Origin: Propionibacteriaceae bacterium UBA6122
GTDB taxonomy: Bacteria > Actinomycetota > Actinomycetes > Propionibacteriales > Propionibacteriaceae
Direction: 5' to 3'
NCBI GenBank assembly: GCA_002428365.1
Contig: DIVW01000023.1
Location: 32,691 to 68,187 of the forward strand
DNA: 35,497 bases
In this document: in pieces, positions 17,656 through 26,538 of the stretch
Layout of the letters: every line of letters begins with the position of its first letter
How positions within the stretch are numbered: the stretch's first letter is position 1
Position numbers and translations under genes: made by a program
The notes under the pieces: generated by a model
Databases searched by the model: none
What the model was told of the DNA's origin: nothing
What the model saw: only the letters and a program-made list of their open reading frames with translations

Positions 17656-18807
17656 ATGCGTGACTGTGTAATCGTCGGCTACGGCCGTTCCGCCATCGGC
17701 AAGGCAGGCAAGGGGAGCCTCGCCGGGGTACACCCGGTGGACTTCGGTGCCGAGACCTTGCGGGGCGTTCTGGACCGCGTACCTGGGTTGGACCCGGCCG
17801 GGATCGATGATGTGATCCTCGGCTGCGCACTGCCCGAGGCGGCGATGGGGCTCAATCCGGGCCGCAATATCGTGCTGCGGGCGGGCCTGCCGGAGGGGGT
17901 GCCCGGCGAGACGGTGAACCGCTTCTGCTCTTCGGGTCTGCAGGCGATCGCGGATGCGACCGCGCGGATTCGGGTGGGAATGGCCGACGTGGTGGTGGCC
18001 GGCGGGGTCGAACACATGTCCTCGCCGGTGCTCAGCGATACCGCCGACTTCCGCAATCCCTGGTTGGCCGAGAACACGGCCGGCTATCTGCCGATGGGCA
18101 TCACCGGCGAGAACGTGGCCCGACGCTACGGCATGAACCGCCTCGAACTCGACGCGTTGGCTGTCCAGAGCAACGCCCGAGCGGCAGCCGCCCGCGAAGC
18201 CGGACGGTTCGTCGATCAGATCGTGCCGGTCACCGGCCGCAACGCTGCCGGTGAATCGGTCGTCTTCGAGGTCGACGAGGGGATCCGTCCCGGCACCAAC
18301 TTGGAGTCACTGGCAGGCCTGCGGCCCGCGTTCGCCGAGGACGGCCTGCTGACGGCGGCGACCAGCTCGCAGCGCAGCGACGGCGCAGCTTTCGCCGTGC
18401 TGATGTCGGCTGATCGGGCCAAGGCGCTGGGTGTGCAACCGCTTGCTCGGATGCTGGGGTTCGCCGTCGGCGGCATCGATCCTGCCTATATGGGCATGGG
18501 CCCGGTGGTGGCGGTTCCGAAGGTGCTTGACCAGGTGGGGCTCGGGGTGGACGACGTGGCCGTAATCGAACTCAACGAAGCCTTCGCCTCCCAGGCGCTC
18601 GCTGTGGTCCGTGACCTCGGCTTCGACCCGCAGCGAGTCAATCCAAACGGTGGCGCGTTGGCGATGGGTCACCCCCTCGGTGCCACCGGCGCGATCCTCA
18701 CCGCCAAGCTGCTTGCCGAACTCGAGCGATCCGACCAGCGCTACGGCCTGGTCACCATGTGCGTCGGCGGCGGCATGGGAGCCGCTGGCGTCTTCGAGAG
18801 GATCTGA
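17656..18807 (+). CDS. Acetyl-CoA acetyltransferase / thiolase (2 of 3)
   Basis: A 383-residue thiolase. Seen: nucleophile C91 in VNRFCSSGLQAI (the CSSG form typical of many 3-ketoacyl-CoA thiolases), NEAFASQ, GHPLGATGA and final CVGGGMGA. Start at MRDCVIVGYG with GGGGAAG upstream; the longer open frame begins in the terminator region. The next gene, an OYE-type reductase, starts eight bases after its stop, so the two form a transcription unit separate from the first operon by a hairpin. The CSSG pocket suggests a longer or branched 3-oxoacyl-CoA than thiolase 3 (inference from family pattern). Confidence 0.92.
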   Translation: MRDCVIVGYGRSAIGKAGKGSLAGVHPVDFGAETLRGVLDRVPGLDPAGIDDVILGCALPEAAMGLNPGRNIVLRAGLPEGVPGETVNRFCSSGLQAIADATARIRVGMADVVVAGGVEHMSSPVLSDTADFRNPWLAENTAGYLPMGITGENVARRYGMNRLELDALAVQSNARAAAAREAGRFVDQIVPVTGRNAAGESVVFEVDEGIRPGTNLESLAGLRPAFAEDGLLTAATSSQRSDGAAFAVLMSADRAKALGVQPLARMLGFAVGGIDPAYMGMGPVVAVPKVLDQVGLGVDDVAVIELNEAFASQALAVVRDLGFDPQRVNPNGGALAMGHPLGATGAILTAKLLAELERSDQRYGLVTMCVGGGMGAAGVFERI

Positions 18808-18815
18808 GCACTGAA

Positions 18816-20918
18816 ATGGCCACCACCTACCGCCACCTTGCCGAGCCGATCAGTATCGGCGGGATCGAACTGAAGAATCGGTTCATGAAGAACGGCACCG
18901 GCTTCTTCTGGGACGACCCCCAGACCGGTAGCCACATGAACCAGCGCTATCTGGACTACTTCGAGGCGCTGGCCAAGGGGGGCGTGGCGCTGATCTCCTC
19001 GGCGACCGGGCCGCTGACCCGTGACGTTTCGGCAAAGATGCCCGGCTTCAAGATCAACCACGACGACTACATCGCCGGTTGGTCTCAGTGGGCCGACACG
19101 GTGCACCGAAATGGCGCGGTCGCGTTCGCGCAGCTCTTCCACCTCGGTCCGATGGCGCCGCTGCTGGTGAAGGTTCCGCCGTCGGCATCGGCGTCGGAGA
19201 TCCCGCTGGCGGAGTCGCCGCGTCCCGGCTTCGGCAACTTCCGCGCGTTCACCGTCCCCGAGATCGAAGACATTATTGATCTGTTCGCCGAGGCTGCCGA
19301 ACGCACCAAGGCTGCGGGTATCGATGGCACGGAGCTAAACGCGGCGTGCAACCACTTCATCAACAACTTCCTTTCCCGCGCCTGGAACCGCCGCGAGGAC
19401 GAGTACGGCGCGCAGACCATGCAGAACCGGACGCGGGTCGCGGTGCAGGTCATCTCCGAGATCAAGCGACGCAATGGGGCTGATTGGCCGCTGATCATGC
19501 TGATGAACGGCCTGGAGGTCGATCTGGAAAACGGCATCACGATTGAGGAGAGCAAGGAGTTCGCCAAGATCTTCGTGCAGGCCGGTGCAGACGCGCTGGA
19601 GGTGCGTGGCGAGTACTACACCTGGACCAAGGACGTCGATCGGCGAGAGAGCCTGCACTTCCCCGACATGTACCTCTATCCCCACCGGACGGGCCCGATC
19701 GACCCCTATGTGGACGCGTCGCGTCGCGGGGCCGGGGCGAATATTCCGATGGCCGCGGAAATCAAGAAGGTCGTGGACGTGCCGGTGATCACCGTCGGTC
19801 GGCTCGACTGGGAGATCGGCGAGAAGGCGATCGCGGAGGGTCGCATCGACATCGTCAGCATGAACCGCCGGCTCTTCGCCGACCCGGCGCTGCCGCGCAA
19901 GGTGCTCCATGGCGATCCCCGCGACATCAATCCGTGCAGCTCTTGCATGACCTGCTTCGACGCCTGCGAACACTTCGACGCCGTGCGGTGCCGGGTGAAC
20001 GCATCCCTGGGTCACGAGCGGGAGTACGCGATCCGGCCGGCTTCGGTGAAGAAGAAGGTCGTGGTCGTCGGCGGCGGGCCTTCAGGGATGGAGGCCGCCC
20101 GGGTGGCGGCGCTGCGCGGACACGACGTGGTGCTCTTCGAGAAGTTGCACCGGCTGGGCGGCTCGCTGCCCGTCGCGGCCCTGGTCAAGGGTCCGCGAGA
20201 AGACATCGTCGGGCTCGTTGCCTACCTCGACCGGCAGGTGCGCGCGGCCGGTGTCACCCTTCACCTGGGCACCGCGGCAACCCGCCAATTGCTGGCGAAG
20301 GAACGTCCCGACGCCGTGATCGTGGCGGCCGGCGGTACGCACGCGGTGCCGGACATTCCCGGAATCCACGGCCCGAACGTGGTCAGTGCCCAGAAGCTGC
20401 ACACCTTGGCCAAGAGCTTGCTTCAGGTAGTGCCGCCGCAGACATTGCGCGCCTTGCAGGGGCTGCCGATGGCCCGCGATCTGATGATCGGCAAGCGGGT
20501 GGTCGTCATGGGTGGACGCCTGCATGGCTGTCAGACGGCTGAGTATCTACTCGGGCTCGGCAAGCAGGTCACCATCGTCGATACCTCTTCGCGAGCCGAG
20601 ATCGGCGAGGGCCTGCTGGAGGCCTTCATGAAGCCCTATCTGCTCTACTGGCTCGAAGACCAGGGTGTGGAGTTCGTCACCGACGTCACTTACGACCGGG
20701 TGACCTCAGCGGGGCTGGTGGTGAGGGCGATGGACGGCCGTAGCCGCCTGCTGGCGGCCGACACCGTGATGACCGCTCTGCCGCTGCACCCGAATCAGGG
20801 CGCTCTGGAGCTCGCCAGCGGGCTCGGTGCCGAGGTGTACATCATCGGTGACGCCGCCGATCCCCAGCTGATCGTCGATGCGATCTCCGCTGGTGCTCGG
20901 GTTGGTCACGAGCTGTAG
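18816..20918 (+). CDS. 2,4-dienoyl-CoA reductase-like Fe-S flavoenzyme (OYE family)
   Basis: A 700-residue NADH:flavin oxidoreductase with the domain order of 2,4-dienoyl-CoA reductase, trimethylamine dehydrogenase and BaiCD/BaiH: FMN barrel (~1-350), [4Fe-4S] cysteines, then FAD/NADH domains. Seen: CSSCMTC...C cluster motif near residue 375, VVVVGGGPSGMEAA dinucleotide fold, and a second VVVMGGRLHGCQTAEY fold. The active-site segment is odd: where FadH-type enzymes have EGYLI (catalytic Tyr) this has CNHFI, and the usual GGD after NRRxDEYG is GAQ. It probably reduces an enone, dienoyl thioester or unsaturated ring, or works in the oxidative direction. Followed by a strong terminator. Confidence 0.88.
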   Translation: MATTYRHLAEPISIGGIELKNRFMKNGTGFFWDDPQTGSHMNQRYLDYFEALAKGGVALISSATGPLTRDVSAKMPGFKINHDDYIAGWSQWADTVHRNGAVAFAQLFHLGPMAPLLVKVPPSASASEIPLAESPRPGFGNFRAFTVPEIEDIIDLFAEAAERTKAAGIDGTELNAACNHFINNFLSRAWNRREDEYGAQTMQNRTRVAVQVISEIKRRNGADWPLIMLMNGLEVDLENGITIEESKEFAKIFVQAGADALEVRGEYYTWTKDVDRRESLHFPDMYLYPHRTGPIDPYVDASRRGAGANIPMAAEIKKVVDVPVITVGRLDWEIGEKAIAEGRIDIVSMNRRLFADPALPRKVLHGDPRDINPCSSCMTCFDACEHFDAVRCRVNASLGHEREYAIRPASVKKKVVVVGGGPSGMEAARVAALRGHDVVLFEKLHRLGGSLPVAALVKGPREDIVGLVAYLDRQVRAAGVTLHLGTAATRQLLAKERPDAVIVAAGGTHAVPDIPGIHGPNVVSAQKLHTLAKSLLQVVPPQTLRALQGLPMARDLMIGKRVVVMGGRLHGCQTAEYLLGLGKQVTIVDTSSRAEIGEGLLEAFMKPYLLYWLEDQGVEFVTDVTYDRVTSAGLVVRAMDGRSRLLAADTVMTALPLHPNQGALELASGLGAEVYIIGDAADPQLIVDAISAGARVGHEL

Positions 20919-21273
20919 GGCACGAGATGCCACTGTGGCGCCCGGCGGGCGCTTCCCGACACCGCAGAAGGGCCCCTCGAGGGTGGTCCGTGCGGGCGGG
21001 GCTGCCTAGGTAAGACCCAGCTGCGCTCCTCGTCGTGCGCCGATCTAGCTACGGATCGGCGCACGACGAGGCTGCCTTTTTGTCGCCCGAAATCGTCGGC
21101 ATGGGCTGTGCCTCTTATTGCATAAATGCCCCAGTCACGGGTGCATCGGCGGCCTCCCGGGCTACCGTTGAGCTGTCCTCGGGAGATGCCCGCAAGCGTC
21201 CCGGCCGCAGTGCAGTGGCCGGGTGCGTGCCGCCCCGAAACCACCGATCACGCGAGAACGACAGGGACCCAAG
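20919..21273. other. Intergenic control region before the fusion reductase
   Basis: 355 bp without a gene. The left part contains a strong hairpin terminator (21029-21081). The right part has the only A/T-rich patch, TTATTGCATAAATG (21115-21128), a plausible place for a -10 region or operator. About 145 bp of leader separate it from the ATG at 21274. The leader's open frames are short and look spurious. Confidence 0.5.
21029..21081 (+). terminator. Strong rho-independent terminator
   Basis: Perfect 17-bp arms (21029-21045 and 21054-21070, starting CTCGTCGTGC and ending GCACGACGAG) with an 8-base loop, followed by GCTGCCTTTTT. It ends the thiolase-2/OYE transcription unit. Confidence 0.85.
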
Positions 21274-24200
21274 ATGGCCGCTTCGCTTACCGATTCGCTC
21301 AGGCTCCGCTGCGGAGTCGAGTTGCCCAACCGGGTGCTGATGGCGCCGATGACCACGCTCAACGCGGGTCATGAAGGCATCTGCAGCGACGAGCTTCCGC
21401 ACTACTACGGGCTGCGTGCCGGTGGCCCTGGCACGGTCATCGTGGAGTGCGCCCACATCGACCCGCTGGGCAAGGTTTTCCCCGGAGGCATCGGGCTGGA
21501 CAACGATGCCCAGGTGCCGGGGCTGGCGCGGGTCGCAGAGGCCATCAAAGCAAAGGGCTCACGTGCCTTCCTGCAGATCTTCCATGGCGGCCGGATGTGC
21601 TCCCCGGGTCAGCTGGACGGACGCCAACCGGTGGGCCCCAGCGCGGTCGCCGCGCCTCGTCCGGAGGCGGTCGTCCCCCGTGAACTGACCGGTGCCGAGA
21701 TCGAGGAGATCATCGCCAAGTTCGCTGCGACCGCAGCGCGCGCGGTGGCGGCCGGATTCGATGGGGTGGAGCTGCATGGCGCGAACACTTACCTCCTCCA
21801 GCAGTTCTTCTCGCCGCACTCGAACCGCCGCGAGGATGAGTGGGGTGGCGACCGGGCCGCTCGGGCCCGCTTCCCGCTGGCTGTCCTGCGCGCGGTGAAG
21901 GCGGTCGTGCCGACCGAAGGCTTCGCCGTCGGCTACCGGTTCAGCCCTGAAGAGATCGAAGTTCCAGGCATCCGCTTCGACGACACGGTGTTCCTGTTGG
22001 AGCAGCTGGCGGCCGAGGGTCTGGACTACTTCCATTTCTCGACCAAGCGCCTCATGCAGACCTCGATCGTTGACACCGGTGATGAGCGCACCCTGCTGGA
22101 GAAGCTGTGCGCCGCGCGCTCGGCAACCCTTGCCGCAGTGCCGCTGGTCGGTGTCGGTGGCGTGATGGAGTTGGCGCAGGTCGAGGAAGGCCTGGCCTCC
22201 GGGTTCGCCGGTGTGGCCGTGGGCCGAGAGCTGATCGTCGAGCCGGATTGGGTTCAGAAGGTGATCGCCGGTGAGCCCATCGCCACCTTCTTCCGTCGCG
22301 AGGAATGCGCCGAACTGGCGGTCCCGGAATCCTTGTGGAACTTCATCGAGGCCGAGATGGCCGCCGAGGAGCGCCGGGTGAACGCGGCGCGGCCCGGATC
22401 GCGGGTGTATATCCCCAACGTCTACCTGGAGTCGTTCGACGACCTTCACGGCGTGATCACGGTCAAGGTCACGGTGAACGTCGATGGCATCGAGGACATC
22501 AAGATCATCGGGGCGGCCCACGCCGAGGAACGGTTCAGTGAGGAGGACGTCTGGCAGGCTCTGCCCGAACGGATGATCGCGCTGAACTCCACCGCCGTGG
22601 ACATCATCACCGGGGCCACGATGTCCAGTAAGCGCCTGATCTCGGCGGTCGATCGGGCCTTGGCAAAGGCGTCGGGTGAGGCCGATCCGGTCCTCGTGTC
22701 CGAGCACCCAGAAGAGGCCACCCCGCCGCCGTGGCTGGGGGTCGAGCCGGCGGTGCCGGAGGATCAGATCGAGGTCGTGGTCGAGACCGATGTGATCGTC
22801 GTCGGTGCCGGCGTCGCCGGCGTCACCGCTACCCGTTCTGCCGCCGAGGAAGGCGCCAGGGTTGTGGTGTTCGAGAAGGCTTCTGAGCCGCAGTGCCGCA
22901 GCGGCGAGTATGCGGTGATCAACGGCACCCTCCAAGAGGGCTGGGGCCGGGCCACCATGGATCCCGACGAGATCACCGACCGGCTGATGAAGGAGTGCTC
23001 CTACCGAATCAAGCGGCCGATCATCAGTCGCTGGGCGCAGCATTGCTCGGAGGTTTTCGACTGGTACATCTCGGCCAAGCCCGACCTGTACATTGCCGAG
23101 ACCAACCGTGCCGACATTCCCGACGAGGCCGCCGATTCCTTCCTGGTGCCGCTCTATCACCCGCTGCCGCCGCACTATGACTACCGCACGGAGATCTTCC
23201 CCACCTATCCCACTTCGGTGGAGTTCCTGCCGAATCAGGCCCCGGTGTTCAGGGCCAACATGGACAAGGCCGTCAGCGAAGGTGACGTGTCGACGTTCTA
23301 CGGCCACTTCGTGGTGAAGCTGATCACCGAAGGTAACCGCGTGGTCGGAGTGATCGCGCGAGACGCTACGACTGGGCGTTACGTGAAAGCGTTGGCCACC
23401 AAGGGCGTCATCCTTGCGACGGGCGACTACGGCAGCAATACCGAAATGGTGCGTTACTACTGCCCCGAAATCATCGAGAACGGGCTGCCGGCCGTCTGGC
23501 TGAACCGCGACGTGGAGGGCAAACCGACCAATACCGGTGACGGCCTGAAGCTCGGCGCCTGGGCTGGGGCGCGGATTCAGCAGAATCACGCGCCGATGGT
23601 GCATCACATGGGTGGCACCAGCGGCACCGGCGGGGTCATGGGGAACACGCCGTGGCTGTTCCTCAACACCCGGGGTGAGCGGTTCATGAACGAGAGCGTG
23701 CCTGGTCAGCAGTTGCAGAACCAGATCGAGCTCCAGCCCAGCCGGCTGGTGTTCCAGCTGTGGGACGACCGCTGGCCTGAGCAAGTGGAATACATGCCGG
23801 CCAGCCATGGCACGGTGTGCTACTACTCCGAGGAGAAACCACAGAACAACGATTGGGACCGCAGTTACCGGTCGCGCGCCGATCTGGATAAGGCCGTCGA
23901 GACCAATCAGGTGCAGAAGGCCGACACGTTGGAGGAGCTGTACGACAAGCTCGGCCTGCCGGTCGAGGCGGCTGCTGCTTCGGTCGCTCGCTACAACGAT
24001 CTCGCCCGCAACGGGCATGACGATGACTTCGGTAAGCCGGCGAAGCGGCTGTTCCCGCTGGAGCAGGGCCCCTTCTACGGCGTCCGGATGGGCGTCACCG
24101 GCATGCTGGTCTGTGCTGGCGGCTTGGAGAGCGACGAGCAGGCTCGCACGTTCGACAACGAGCGCAACGTGATCCCCGGTCTCTATGTGGCAGGCAATAT

Positions 24201-24312
24201 TCAGGGCAACCGCTATGCGGTGGAGTACCCGATCTGTTTGAAGGGCCTGAGCCACTCGCTGTGCATGTTCTACGGTTACGTCGCCGGGAAGAACTGCGTG
24301 AACGGAGTCTGA
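21274..24312 (+). CDS. Three-flavin fusion reductase: OYE + FMN_bind + FAD_binding_2
   Basis: A 1,012-residue soluble flavoprotein built like the cytoplasmic NADH:fumarate reductase of Klebsiella: an OYE-type FMN barrel (~1-350, with ELHGANTYLLQQFFSPHSN), an FMN_bind domain (~385-470) and a FAD_binding_2 reductase domain (~505-1012). In FMN_bind, DIITGAT ends in T449, the expected site for FMN attached by phosphoester bond. The FAD domain has VVGAGVAG near 510 and GERFMNE, whose R803 matches the proton-donor arginine of fumarate reductases. The substrate-carboxylate His and Arg of true fumarate reductases (HHTMGG, GANRLGG) are replaced by GVTGMLVCAGG and QGNRYAVEYP, so the acceptor is probably not fumarate. 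No signal peptide. ATG is preceded by AGGGA. ApbE follows directly. Confidence 0.9.
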   Translation: MAASLTDSLRLRCGVELPNRVLMAPMTTLNAGHEGICSDELPHYYGLRAGGPGTVIVECAHIDPLGKVFPGGIGLDNDAQVPGLARVAEAIKAKGSRAFLQIFHGGRMCSPGQLDGRQPVGPSAVAAPRPEAVVPRELTGAEIEEIIAKFAATAARAVAAGFDGVELHGANTYLLQQFFSPHSNRREDEWGGDRAARARFPLAVLRAVKAVVPTEGFAVGYRFSPEEIEVPGIRFDDTVFLLEQLAAEGLDYFHFSTKRLMQTSIVDTGDERTLLEKLCAARSATLAAVPLVGVGGVMELAQVEEGLASGFAGVAVGRELIVEPDWVQKVIAGEPIATFFRREECAELAVPESLWNFIEAEMAAEERRVNAARPGSRVYIPNVYLESFDDLHGVITVKVTVNVDGIEDIKIIGAAHAEERFSEEDVWQALPERMIALNSTAVDIITGATMSSKRLISAVDRALAKASGEADPVLVSEHPEEATPPPWLGVEPAVPEDQIEVVVETDVIVVGAGVAGVTATRSAAEEGARVVVFEKASEPQCRSGEYAVINGTLQEGWGRATMDPDEITDRLMKECSYRIKRPIISRWAQHCSEVFDWYISAKPDLYIAETNRADIPDEAADSFLVPLYHPLPPHYDYRTEIFPTYPTSVEFLPNQAPVFRANMDKAVSEGDVSTFYGHFVVKLITEGNRVVGVIARDATTGRYVKALATKGVILATGDYGSNTEMVRYYCPEIIENGLPAVWLNRDVEGKPTNTGDGLKLGAWAGARIQQNHAPMVHHMGGTSGTGGVMGNTPWLFLNTRGERFMNESVPGQQLQNQIELQPSRLVFQLWDDRWPEQVEYMPASHGTVCYYSEEKPQNNDWDRSYRSRADLDKAVETNQVQKADTLEELYDKLGLPVEAAAASVARYNDLARNGHDDDFGKPAKRLFPLEQGPFYGVRMGVTGMLVCAGGLESDEQARTFDNERNVIPGLYVAGNIQGNRYAVEYPICLKGLSHSLCMFYGYVAGKNCVNGV

Positions 24313-25283
24313 GCATCGCTGCGGAGACTGAACGGACGATCACCACGTTCCCCCTGATGGGGACGCGGGCGACCTTGTGTCTTCCTGGAGAGGTAGACCC
24401 GAGGATCACCGCGTCGGTCTGCCGAGCCCTCCGCGACCTTGAGCGCCGCCTGACCGTCAACGGCCCACCGCAGGCCCGCGCCACATCCCAGGTCGAGGCG
24501 GTCAATGCTGCCAGCGGCGGGGCGCCGGTCACCGTGGATGCGGAGGTGTATGCGCTGATCCGTACCGCGATCCAGGCCAGCCGCGCCCACCGCGACAGCT
24601 TCAACGCCTTGATCGGGCCGGTCGTGAAGGCCTGGGCGATTGGCTTCGACGATGCACGGGTGCCGGCCGAGGACGAGATTGCCGCGCTGCTGGCGCTGAC
24701 CGACCCTGACGATGTTGAGCTCGATGACGAGCGCTTGAGCGTCCGATTGGCGCAGCGGGGGATGCGGCTCGATCTGGGCGCCATCGCGAAGGGCTATGCG
24801 GCAGACCGGGCGGCCGACATCTATCGGTCCCACGGGATCGACCATGGATTGATCGATCTTGGCGGCAACGTAGTGGCCATGGGGCATTCCGACCTTGGTG
24901 GCGCGTGGCGGGCGGGGATCCAATCGCCGTTCGGGCAGCGGGGGGCTGTGATCGGCACCCTCGCGTTGCAGGATGCCTCGGCAGTCACCTCAGGGGTGTA
25001 CGAGCGGGTGCTCGAGGTGGGTGGACGTCGCTATCACCACATGCTCGATCCGCTGACCGGCCATCCCTTCGACACCGACCTGGCCAGCGTCACCATCGTG
25101 GCTCGCTCGTCGATGGCGGCCGATCTCTGGGCGACTGTCGCACAGGCTGGTGGCCTGGCCACCGGCCACGCGCGGGTCTCAGCGGCCGCGGGCATCGAGG
25201 CCGTCTTCGTGACGGTGGATCGCCGCGTGATCGCCACCGCGGGAGCCAAGGGGTTGTTCTCGGTGGCCGCTGTTGCGCCCTAG
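24261..25283 (+). CDS. apbE: FAD:protein FMN transferase
   Basis: ApbE-family enzyme that transfers FMN from FAD onto a threonine of FMN_bind domains. Up to 340 residues. Seen: TFPLMGTRATL start of the fold, RLDLGAIAKGYAAD, GLIDLGGNVVAMG, SGVYERV, HHMLDPLTGHPFD and the Mg-binding SSMAADLWAT. There is no signal peptide or lipobox, so it acts in the cytoplasm, matching its neighbour. The start is uncertain: the fold begins by residue ~28 and the only standard in-frame start before it is the GTG at 24261, which overlaps the reductase gene by 52 bases. Such overlap suggests translational coupling. It almost certainly flavinylates T449 of the upstream protein. Ends convergent with the next gene, overlapping by four bases. 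Confidence 0.9.
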   Translation: MHVLRLRRREELRERSLSIAAETERTITTFPLMGTRATLCLPGEVDPRITASVCRALRDLERRLTVNGPPQARATSQVEAVNAASGGAPVTVDAEVYALIRTAIQASRAHRDSFNALIGPVVKAWAIGFDDARVPAEDEIAALLALTDPDDVELDDERLSVRLAQRGMRLDLGAIAKGYAADRAADIYRSHGIDHGLIDLGGNVVAMGHSDLGGAWRAGIQSPFGQRGAVIGTLALQDASAVTSGVYERVLEVGGRRYHHMLDPLTGHPFDTDLASVTIVARSSMAADLWATVAQAGGLATGHARVSAAAGIEAVFVTVDRRVIATAGAKGLFSVAAVAP

Positions 25284-26371
25284 TTACGCTCCCCGGCGGA
25301 CACCGGGTCGGGCGCCTCGGTCGAGTGGTCCTCGCGGGTGGCCAGGGGCCACAGTTGGAAGAGGTCGTGGTAGCCGGCCATGAGGGGGAAGGTCACCGCG
25401 AGCAGTGCACTGGCGAGCCACAGATGGTGATCTAGTGCACTGGCGGCGGGAACGTCCGGGGTGAGGATGGGCTGCAGCAGCAGGTAGAACTGGGCGAGTC
25501 CAGTGCCGATCACGCCGGCCAGTGCGGCGCTCACCAGGCTGCGGACGCGTCCCTGCAACCGGTTGGTCAGCGATCCCTTGAACATCGTCAGCACCACCAC
25601 GGTGCCGAACATGAACGGCACCGGTACGGTCACCAGGAAGGTGTCCGGGGTCAGCCCCAGCACGCGGGTGCCGAAGAGGTAGCCGCCGATGCCGATTCCG
25701 AGAATCAGGAGACCCCAAACCAGCCCCAGCACCGGTTGCCGCAGGAGTCGCGGGAAGCGAGTCAGCGGCCACAACTCAAAGTGCAGGAAGAGGAAGATCG
25801 TGGCCAGGCTCGATACGCCGCCTACCAGCATGTCCCAGGCGGGGATGGGGCCGGCGGGGTCCATCCCGGCATAGAAGGTCTGCCCGGCGAAGAAGGAGAA
25901 GTCGAGGGTCCGCAGCAGTAACGCGGTGATCAGGTAGGCAGCCACAATGAGGCTGACGCCACCGAGGAGCCTGTTCGGGATCAGTGTGAACGGCCACCCG
26001 CCGAAGACGACGTCCAGCCAGAAGGTGACCACGATGGACAAGATGATCCCGAAAGCCAGGAACGGGGTGTCACCTCGGCTGCCACCGAAGGTGACCGACA
26101 ACACGGCGTAGACAACCCAAGCGAAGACCACGGCGATCCCCAGTAGCCCGAGCCCCCGCCGCGGCTGGTTCCAGCCGGCGATCGGCTGCGGCTCTTGCCC
26201 CTTCCAGAATCCGGCGACCACGACCATGAAGGGGATCGCGCACATCGTGACATTGGCGACGATGCCCCCGAGGGTCGCGTACGGCCAAGGAACGATCGCC
26301 AGGAGCGCCAAACCGGTCATTGCGGCGGAGGCGATCGCGCCGAGCTTTGGCTGCGGCAGGCTTGCCATCAT
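25280..26371 (-). CDS. Multi-spanning membrane protein of unknown function
   Basis: A 363-residue very hydrophobic protein with about ten predicted membrane segments, not a family I recognise. Notable: two tryptophan-rich motifs, FELWPLTRFP near the middle and LFQLWPLATRE near the C-terminus, each just after a membrane segment; a GQEPQPIAGWNQPRRG loop after helix 2; and FSFFAGQTFYAGMDPAGPIPAWDM in a central loop. No signal for an ABC or MFS protein. Start at ATG-ATG with GAAAGG seven bases upstream. It lies between the apbE gene and the hbd operon. A role in substrate or product transport is possible but rests only on location. Confidence 0.8.
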   Translation of the reverse strand: MMASLPQPKLGAIASAAMTGLALLAIVPWPYATLGGIVANVTMCAIPFMVVVAGFWKGQEPQPIAGWNQPRRGLGLLGIAVVFAWVVYAVLSVTFGGSRGDTPFLAFGIILSIVVTFWLDVVFGGWPFTLIPNRLLGGVSLIVAAYLITALLLRTLDFSFFAGQTFYAGMDPAGPIPAWDMLVGGVSSLATIFLFLHFELWPLTRFPRLLRQPVLGLVWGLLILGIGIGGYLFGTRVLGLTPDTFLVTVPVPFMFGTVVVLTMFKGSLTNRLQGRVRSLVSAALAGVIGTGLAQFYLLLQPILTPDVPAASALDHHLWLASALLAVTFPLMAGYHDLFQLWPLATREDHSTEAPDPVSAGERN

Positions 26372-26445
26372 CGAAGAGCCTTTCGGGTGGGGCGCGTCCG
26401 CACGCCGGCTCGCGCCACGGGCGTGGGATCGAAGCTACTGACCCG

Positions 26446-26464
26446 GGCGTGGATCAGCCACGCC
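26446..26464. terminator. Hairpin between membrane-protein gene and hbd
   Basis: Perfect 7-bp arms GGCGTGG / CCACGCC with an ATCAG loop, 75 bp downstream of the hbd stop on the minus strand. A weaker hairpin with arms CCCAGT / ACTGGG (26508-26533) lies closer to hbd. Either could end the hbd-crt-maoC transcript. Neither has a T-run. Confidence 0.4.
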
Positions 26465-26538
26465 AGATCCTGCATAGATGGGTCGCAGCGCGCCATGGGT
26501 TCCGGACCCCAGTCCCGCGCGCTCGGCACTGGGAGGGA

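Noticed and set aside
18816..20918. Naming the OYE protein BaiCD/BaiH or FadH
   Set aside because: Same architecture, but the catalytic Tyr segment differs and no other bile-acid or dienoyl-CoA context is present.
21559..24255. 898-codon open frame antisense to the fusion reductase
   Set aside because: Shadow frame caused by high G+C; the plus strand encodes a protein with clear domains and motifs, and the antisense product has no recognisable motif.
21274..24312. Naming the fusion protein fumarate reductase
   Set aside because: Domain order fits, but the carboxylate-binding His and Arg motifs of fumarate reductases are not present.
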